A stretch of DNA of 64,000 bases from Variovorax boronicumulans. GTDB lineage: Bacteria; Pseudomonadota; Gammaproteobacteria; Burkholderiales; Burkholderiaceae_C. Location of the stretch: the NCBI RefSeq assembly GCF_007677875.1, contig NZ_VEDO01000001.1, forward strand, positions 372,001-436,000, given 5' to 3'. Both the position numbers and the translations under genes were made by a program. The notes under the pieces were generated by a model. The model was not told where the DNA came from and did not search any database. It saw only the letters and a program-made list of their open reading frames with translations. Shown piece after piece: positions 63,224-64,000 of the stretch (position 1 is its first letter; the number at the start of each line of letters is the position of its first letter).

Positions 63224-63226
63224 GCA
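63093..63226 (+). repeat. G7 run and duplicated translation-start block at the ROK/ABC junction
   Basis: G7 at 63093-63099 leads into GGTGGCGCCATGAGCA (63098-63113). A near copy GGTGGCACCATGAGCA (63211-63226) is the real ribosome-site/start region of the ABC gene, 113 bp further on. The stretch between contains GGGGCCCCGC and GCGGGG (63124-63140), able to pair. It looks like a short insertion or duplication that extended the ROK reading frame. Confidence 0.55.
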
Positions 63227-64000
63227 ACAGCGTGGGCGTCGAGTTCGACGCGATCCGCAAGTCCTTCGGCCCGGTGGAGGTGCTGCACGGCATCTCGTTC
63301 AGCTTGCAGCCCGGCCGCGTGGTCGGCCTGCTCGGCGAAAACGGTGCGGGCAAGTCCACGCTCATGAAGATCCTGTCCGGCTACGAGGCGCCCACCTCGG
63401 GCCACCTGCGCGTGAACGGCCAGGTCTGCGCCTTCAAGGGTCCACGCGACGCCGAGGCACTGGGCATCGTGCTGATCCACCAGGAGTTCAACCTCGCAGA
63501 CGACCTCACGGTGGCGCAGAACATCTTCCTGGGCCACGAGAAGCGCCGCGGGCTGTTCCTCGACGACGCCGCGATGGCGCGCGACACCGCGGCGGCGCTG
63601 GCCCAGGTGGGCCTCACGGTGCCACCGGACCGGCGCGTGCGCGACCTCATCGTGGCCGAGAAGCAACTCGTGGAGATCGCCAAGGCCGTGGCGCGCCGCG
63701 CGCGGCTGCTCATCATGGACGAGCCCACGGCCACGCTGACGGCGGCCGAGACGGAGCGCCTGTTCGCGCTCATCGCGCAGCTGCGTGCCGATGGCGTGAC
63801 CGTGGTCTACATCTCGCACAAGCTCGACGAGGTCGAGCGCGTGACCGACGAGGTGGTGGTGATGCGCGACGGCCAGTTCGTCACGCAGCAACCCACGCAG
63901 GGCCTCACGCGCCATGCGATGGCCAAACTGATGGTCGGCCGCGAGATCGCCGACCTGTACCCGGTCCGCGATGCGCGGCCGGCCAAGGGCCCGCTGGCGC
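63220..64000 (+). CDS. Sugar ABC transporter ATP-binding protein (RbsA/XylG type), cut by window edge
   Basis: First 260 codons of a duplicated-domain ATPase of the carbohydrate uptake CUT2 family. Walker A GLLGENGAGKST, IHQEFNLADDLTVAQNIFLG, the signature-like VAEKQLVEIAKAVAR, Walker B LLIMDEPTATLT and ISHKLDEVERV are typical of RbsA/MglA/XylG. The second ATPase half lies outside. The start overlaps the ROK stop (ATGA). The sugar cannot be inferred; a permease and binding protein are expected downstream. Confidence 0.92.
   Translation, partial: MSNSVGVEFDAIRKSFGPVEVLHGISFSLQPGRVVGLLGENGAGKSTLMKILSGYEAPTSGHLRVNGQVCAFKGPRDAEALGIVLIHQEFNLADDLTVAQNIFLGHEKRRGLFLDDAAMARDTAAALAQVGLTVPPDRRVRDLIVAEKQLVEIAKAVARRARLLIMDEPTATLTAAETERLFALIAQLRADGVTVVYISHKLDEVERVTDEVVVMRDGQFVTQQPTQGLTRHAMAKLMVGREIADLYPVRDARPAKGPLA

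Overview
This is a 64-kb, very GC-rich window with no rRNA, tRNA, insertion sequence, phage gene or CRISPR array that I could see. It looks like chromosome of a betaproteobacterium of the order Burkholderiales, most likely family Comamonadaceae (Variovorax/Acidovorax/Hydrogenophaga-like). The reasons are the rpsT - DUF3579 - argD - argF neighbourhood, the orphan Bug/TctC periplasmic binding proteins, the yicC - rph - rdgB - hemW block and the codon bias. The genus is inference, not something I could test.

Layout. 0-13 kb is core: yicC (cut by the left edge), a Ser/Thr kinase with its PP2C phosphatase, rph, rdgB, hemW, an SDR lacking its catalytic residues, a SirB1-like protein, murJ, rpsT, DUF3579, argD-argF and an MFS exporter. 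13.2-17.5 kb is a compact secreted/membrane cluster (DUF4331, small lipoprotein, TPR protein, HupE/UreJ-like protein with an EF-hand loop) of unknown function. 17.8-36.8 kb is a large accessory block for uptake and breakdown of nitrogen compounds, probably cyclic ureides, amides or N-heterocycles. It holds two complete ABC importers, a hydantoinase, two amidohydrolases, a CDA-type deaminase, an allantoinase-like PuuE protein, an AtzE-like amidase, three Asp/Glu-racemase-superfamily proteins and one GntR/FCD regulator. Its promoters carry sigma-54 -24/-12 elements (three convincing, one doubtful), an NtrC-like site and a repeated TTGTATCCAA-type motif, so the block looks like a nitrogen-limitation regulon with one specific regulator.

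36.8-40.4 kb carries a ParE/Phd toxin-antitoxin pair with a striking palindromic operator, divergent from the kynB-kynU-kynA operon for tryptophan to anthranilate. 40.4-46.3 kb is a mixed group: lipoprotein esterase, nitroreductase, a small hypothetical protein, a broken AraC regulator, an ion channel, trxC, a Bug protein and an MDR reductase. 46.3-52.6 kb is a sugar-acid operon: a polar-amino-acid-type ABC importer, kguK-like kinase, kguD-like reductase and a PtxS-like LacI regulator. The first gene is preceded by a perfect TGAAACCGGTTTCA palindrome, the PtxS operator sequence as I remember it. A 234-bp nested inverted repeat sits inside this operon. 52.6-55.6 kb encodes a diguanylate cyclase and a chemoreceptor with a dCache sensor.

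55.9-61.8 kb is a hydroxy-acid cluster (two Bug proteins, a D-2-hydroxyacid dehydrogenase, an RraA-like aldolase/decarboxylase and an FMN hydroxy-acid oxidase) divergent from a LysR regulator. 61.9-64 kb starts a sugar-import operon: a ROK repressor, then an RbsA-type ATPase cut by the right edge.

The two systems most worth following up are the sigma-54/GntR-controlled nitrogen-scavenging block and the operon that appears to couple an amino-acid-family ABC importer to 2-ketogluconate metabolism.
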